Assembly: GCA_946612185.1 (NCBI GenBank)
Contig: CAMOEP010000099.1
Location: 1-7,543 of the forward strand
DNA from: an uncultured Ruminococcus sp.
GTDB taxonomy: Bacteria; Bacillota; Clostridia; Oscillospirales; Ruminococcaceae
Length of the DNA stretch: 7,543 bases
Direction: 5' to 3'
The translations under genes and the position numbers were made by a program. Within the stretch, counting starts at the first letter, position 1. Each line of letters starts with the position of its first letter. Under the pieces are notes generated by a model. It was not told where the DNA came from. It worked only from the letters and a program-made list of their open reading frames with translations, and did not search any database. Positions 5,279-7,543 of the stretch are shown piece after piece.

Positions 5279-6655
5279 ATGGATTACCGTATTGAACACG
5301 ATTCTATGGGCGAGGTAAAAGTACCTGCCGACAAGTACTGGGCTGCACAGACAGAACGCAGCCATGAGAACTTCCTCATCGGTGTAGGCATCGAGACTAT
5401 GCCAAGAGAGATCACTCACGCTTTCGGCATACTTAAAAAGGCTGCTGCTATCACTAACCACGATGTTAAGCCGGAAAGAATGACCGACGAGAAGCTCAGC
5501 GCTATCTCACAGGCTTGCGACGAGGTCATCAGCGGAAGCCTCAATGACCATTTCCCACTTGTTGTATGGCAGACAGGAAGCGGCACTCAGTCCAATATGA
5601 ATGCAAACGAGGTCATTGCTAACCGTGGCAATGAGATCGCAGGAAGCAAACTGCTCCACCCCAACGACGATATCAATATGAGCCAGTCCTCAAACGATAC
5701 TTTCCCTACTGCTATGCATATCGCCGCAGTTATCGCTCTTGAGGATAAGGTCATTCCCGCTGTTGATACCCTTATCGCTACATTCAAGCGCCTTGAAGAA
5801 GAAAACGAGGGCATTGTTAAGAGTGGAAGAACTCATCTCCAGGACGCTACTCCTATCAAGTTCTCTCAGGAGATCAGCGGATGGCGTGCTTCACTTGAAA
5901 AGGACAAGAAGATGATCCTCACCGCCTGCAAGGAACTCAAGGAACTCGCTCTGGGCGGTACAGCAGTCGGCACCGGTCTTAATGCTCCTGCTGGTTTTGC
6001 TGAAAAGGCTGCTGAGGCTATCAGCCAGCTTACAGGCAAGGACTTCATCACTTCACCTAACAAGTTCCACTCACTTACCTCTAAGGACGAGATCGTATTC
6101 GCTCACGGCGCTCTCAAGGCTCTGGCTGCTGATATGATGAAGATCGCAAACGACGTAAGATGGCTGGCATCCGGCCCTCGTGACGGTCTGGGTGAGATAT
6201 TCATTCCTGAGAATGAGCCTGGTTCTTCTATCATGCCTGGCAAGGTAAATCCTACTCAGTGTGAGCAGGTAACTATGGTCGCTGTTCAGGTAATGGGCAA
6301 CGATGTTGCTGTTGGTATGGCTGCTTCTCAGGGTAACTTCGAGCTGAATGTATTCATGCCCGTTTGTGCTTACAACTTCCTCCAGAGCGCAAGACTCCTT
6401 GCTGAGTCTATCCTCTCATTCAACAAGAACTGTGCAGTCGGCATAAAGGCTAACAAGGAGAAAATGCACCACAATCTCTATAATTCTCTTATGCTGGTTA
6501 CTGCCCTCAATCCTTATATCGGTTATGAGAATGCCGCTAAGACCGCTAAGAAGGCATTCAAGGACAATATTTCCCTCAAGGAAGCCTGCGTGGAACTCGG
6601 ATTCCTTACGGCTGAACGCTTTGACGAGGTTTTCCACCCAGAGGAAATGGTATAA
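5279..6655 (+). CDS. fumC: Fumarate hydratase, class II
   Basis: Iron-independent, cytoplasmic, homotetrameric fumarase that interconverts malate and fumarate. The 458-residue length is normal. Superfamily regions are all present: TGSGTQSNMNANE (99-111), SSNDTFPTAMH (137-147) and GRTHLQDATP (183-192) with the catalytic-dyad His186. The mobile signature loop GSSIMPGKVNP (315-325) holds the catalytic Ser316 (E. coli FumC Ser318). These motifs, including TGSGTQSNMN, separate it from aspartase and argininosuccinate lyase reasonably well, although aspartase is the closest relative and cannot be wholly excluded without alignment. The ribosome binding site AGGGAGA (5262-5268) fits the ATG. It follows a 400-base regulatory spacer with a Rex-operator-like site and precedes HdrB/HdrC-like genes by 27 bases, so it probably heads that operon. 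Confidence 0.96.
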   Translation: MDYRIEHDSMGEVKVPADKYWAAQTERSHENFLIGVGIETMPREITHAFGILKKAAAITNHDVKPERMTDEKLSAISQACDEVISGSLNDHFPLVVWQTGSGTQSNMNANEVIANRGNEIAGSKLLHPNDDINMSQSSNDTFPTAMHIAAVIALEDKVIPAVDTLIATFKRLEEENEGIVKSGRTHLQDATPIKFSQEISGWRASLEKDKKMILTACKELKELALGGTAVGTGLNAPAGFAEKAAEAISQLTGKDFITSPNKFHSLTSKDEIVFAHGALKALAADMMKIANDVRWLASGPRDGLGEIFIPENEPGSSIMPGKVNPTQCEQVTMVAVQVMGNDVAVGMAASQGNFELNVFMPVCAYNFLQSARLLAESILSFNKNCAVGIKANKEKMHHNLYNSLMLVTALNPYIGYENAAKTAKKAFKDNISLKEACVELGFLTAERFDEVFHPEEMV

Positions 6656-6682
6656 CTTATATTCACGAAAGGAAGCGTACAT

Positions 6683-7480
6683 ATGGAAACTTTCACATAC
6701 TATCCCGGCTGTACGCTGAGAACCAAGGCTAAGGATCTTGACGCTTATGCAAGATCCTCGGCGGAGGCTCTTGGTATCGCTCTTGAAGAGCCTGCTGACT
6801 GGCAGTGCTGCGGCGGTGCGTATACAACAGCCAGGGACGAGATAGCAACCAAGCTTTCAGCGGTAAGAACTCTCAATGCCGCTAAAGAGCAGGGCAGAGC
6901 GCTGGTAACCGTCTGTTCCGCCTGCCACAACGTTATAAAGCAGACTAACTACGATATCGCCCGTGACGAGAATATGGCTATGAAGGTAAATAATTACCTG
7001 AAACTGCCTGAGGCTTACACCGGCGAAACTACTGTATATCATTACCTTGAACTTCTCCGTGACGTTGTTGGCTTCGATAACCTGAAAGCCAAGGTAGTAA
7101 ACCCCTTCAAGGGCAAGAAGATCGCAGCTTACTACGGCTGCCTGCTCCTGCGTCCCAGCAAGGCCCTTGCTATGGATGACCCTGAGAATCCTACCATTAT
7201 GGAGGACTTCATCAAGGCTATCGGCGGTACTCCCGTTATCTATTCCCAGAGAAATGAGTGCTGCGGCGGTTATATCACTATGGAGGACAAGTCTCAGGCT
7301 GCTAAGAGAAGCGGCGCTGTTATGAACTGTGCTGCTGAAGCCGGCGCTGATATGATCATCACTGCCTGTCCTCTGTGCCTTTACAACCTGAAGAAGAACT
7401 CTGGCTCAGAGCTTCCCGTTTACTACTTCACAGAACTGCTTGCTCAGGCATTGGGCTTAAAGGAGGGTACTGATGAATAA
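6683..7480 (+). CDS. HdrB-like protein with two CCG domains
   Basis: 265-residue protein of the heterodisulfide reductase subunit B / SdhE / MfrE family, which binds unusual iron-sulfur clusters and handles thiol-disulfide or quinone/fumarate-linked electron transfer (family knowledge). Both cysteine motifs are complete: Cys10, Cys42-Cys43-Gly-Gly, Cys78-x-x-Cys81; and Cys153, Cys193-Cys194-Gly-Gly, Cys229-x-x-Cys232. It has no membrane segment and is presumably cytoplasmic. The ribosome binding site AAAGGAAG lies before the ATG, 27 bases after fumarase. Its end overlaps the next, HdrC-like gene by eight bases, typical of coupled hdrC/hdrB pairs, although the order here is B then C. The host is unlikely to make coenzymes M and B, so the substrate is probably not the methanogen heterodisulfide. 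Partner options are a fumarate reductase/succinate dehydrogenase flavoprotein or an HdrA-like bifurcating subunit, neither in view. Confidence 0.88.
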   Translation: METFTYYPGCTLRTKAKDLDAYARSSAEALGIALEEPADWQCCGGAYTTARDEIATKLSAVRTLNAAKEQGRALVTVCSACHNVIKQTNYDIARDENMAMKVNNYLKLPEAYTGETTVYHYLELLRDVVGFDNLKAKVVNPFKGKKIAAYYGCLLLRPSKALAMDDPENPTIMEDFIKAIGGTPVIYSQRNECCGGYITMEDKSQAAKRSGAVMNCAAEAGADMIITACPLCLYNLKKNSGSELPVYYFTELLAQALGLKEGTDE

Positions 7481-7543
7481 GAATCTACAGGAACAGATAA
7501 TCCGTTCCAGCGGTGTGAATGTGCGCAAGTGCATGAGATGCGG
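7473..7543 (+). CDS. HdrC-like iron-sulfur protein, N-terminal fragment (cut by window edge)
   Basis: Only the first 23 codons are visible before the right edge. The ATG overlaps the last codons of the HdrB-like gene in another frame, with a near-perfect ribosome binding site AAAGGAGG (7460-7467) six bases ahead. The fragment ends in Lys-Cys-Met-Arg-Cys, with the next codon beginning GG (Gly), matching the start of a CxxCGxC [4Fe-4S] motif as found near the N-terminus of HdrC. The HdrC-like call rests on this motif, its early position and the HdrB-like neighbour; another ferredoxin-domain protein would fit too. Confidence 0.7.
   Translation, partial: MNKNLQEQIIRSSGVNVRKCMRC

Noticed and set aside
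5216..5461. Minus-strand frame running from fumarase into the promoter region
   Set aside because: Mostly antisense to well-supported fumarase coding sequence; no independent support.

Overview
The window reads as a chromosomal central-metabolism locus of an anaerobic member of the Bacillota, most likely a Ruminococcus-like clostridium. Supporting signs are the Rex repressor, strong AGGAGG-type ribosome binding sites, the Aquifex-type small aconitase, the eukaryote-like NADP isocitrate dehydrogenase, and roughly balanced GC in genes against very AT-rich spacers. The genus is an inference. All supported genes lie on the + strand.

Layout: (1) 1-1470, C-terminal three quarters of aconitase, running in from the left edge. 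(2) 1492-2876, four small integral-membrane protein genes of unknown function placed between aconitase and isocitrate dehydrogenase. Two of them (1713-2069 and 2146-2496) look like diverged tandem paralogues. (3) 2913-4124, NADP-dependent isocitrate dehydrogenase. (4) 4240-4878, Rex, the NADH/NAD+-sensing repressor. (5) 4879-5278, a 400-base AT-rich spacer holding a large imperfect inverted repeat (arms 4883-4910 and 5050-5075) and, downstream, two candidate promoters with Rex-operator-like sequences. (6) 5279-6655, class II fumarase. (7) 6683-7480, an HdrB-like protein with two complete CCG cysteine motifs. (8) 7473 to the right edge, the start of an HdrC-like iron-sulfur protein overlapping the HdrB gene by 8 bases.

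Functional picture: aconitase and isocitrate dehydrogenase form the oxidative citrate-to-2-oxoglutarate branch (2-oxoglutarate for glutamate, plus NADPH). Fumarase belongs to the malate-fumarate-succinate branch. HdrB/HdrC-like proteins next to fumarase suggest that fumarate chemistry is joined to a thiol/disulfide or fumarate-reductase type electron carrier. Rex sits between the two branches, and its best candidate operator (5140-5157, 12 of 14 conserved positions) lies in the fumarase promoter region, so NADH-dependent control of the reductive branch is a reasonable hypothesis.

The least explained parts are the small membrane-protein cluster inside the aconitase/isocitrate dehydrogenase gene group and the inverted-repeat structure just after rex. 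No transposase, phage gene, CRISPR array, tRNA or rRNA was seen.
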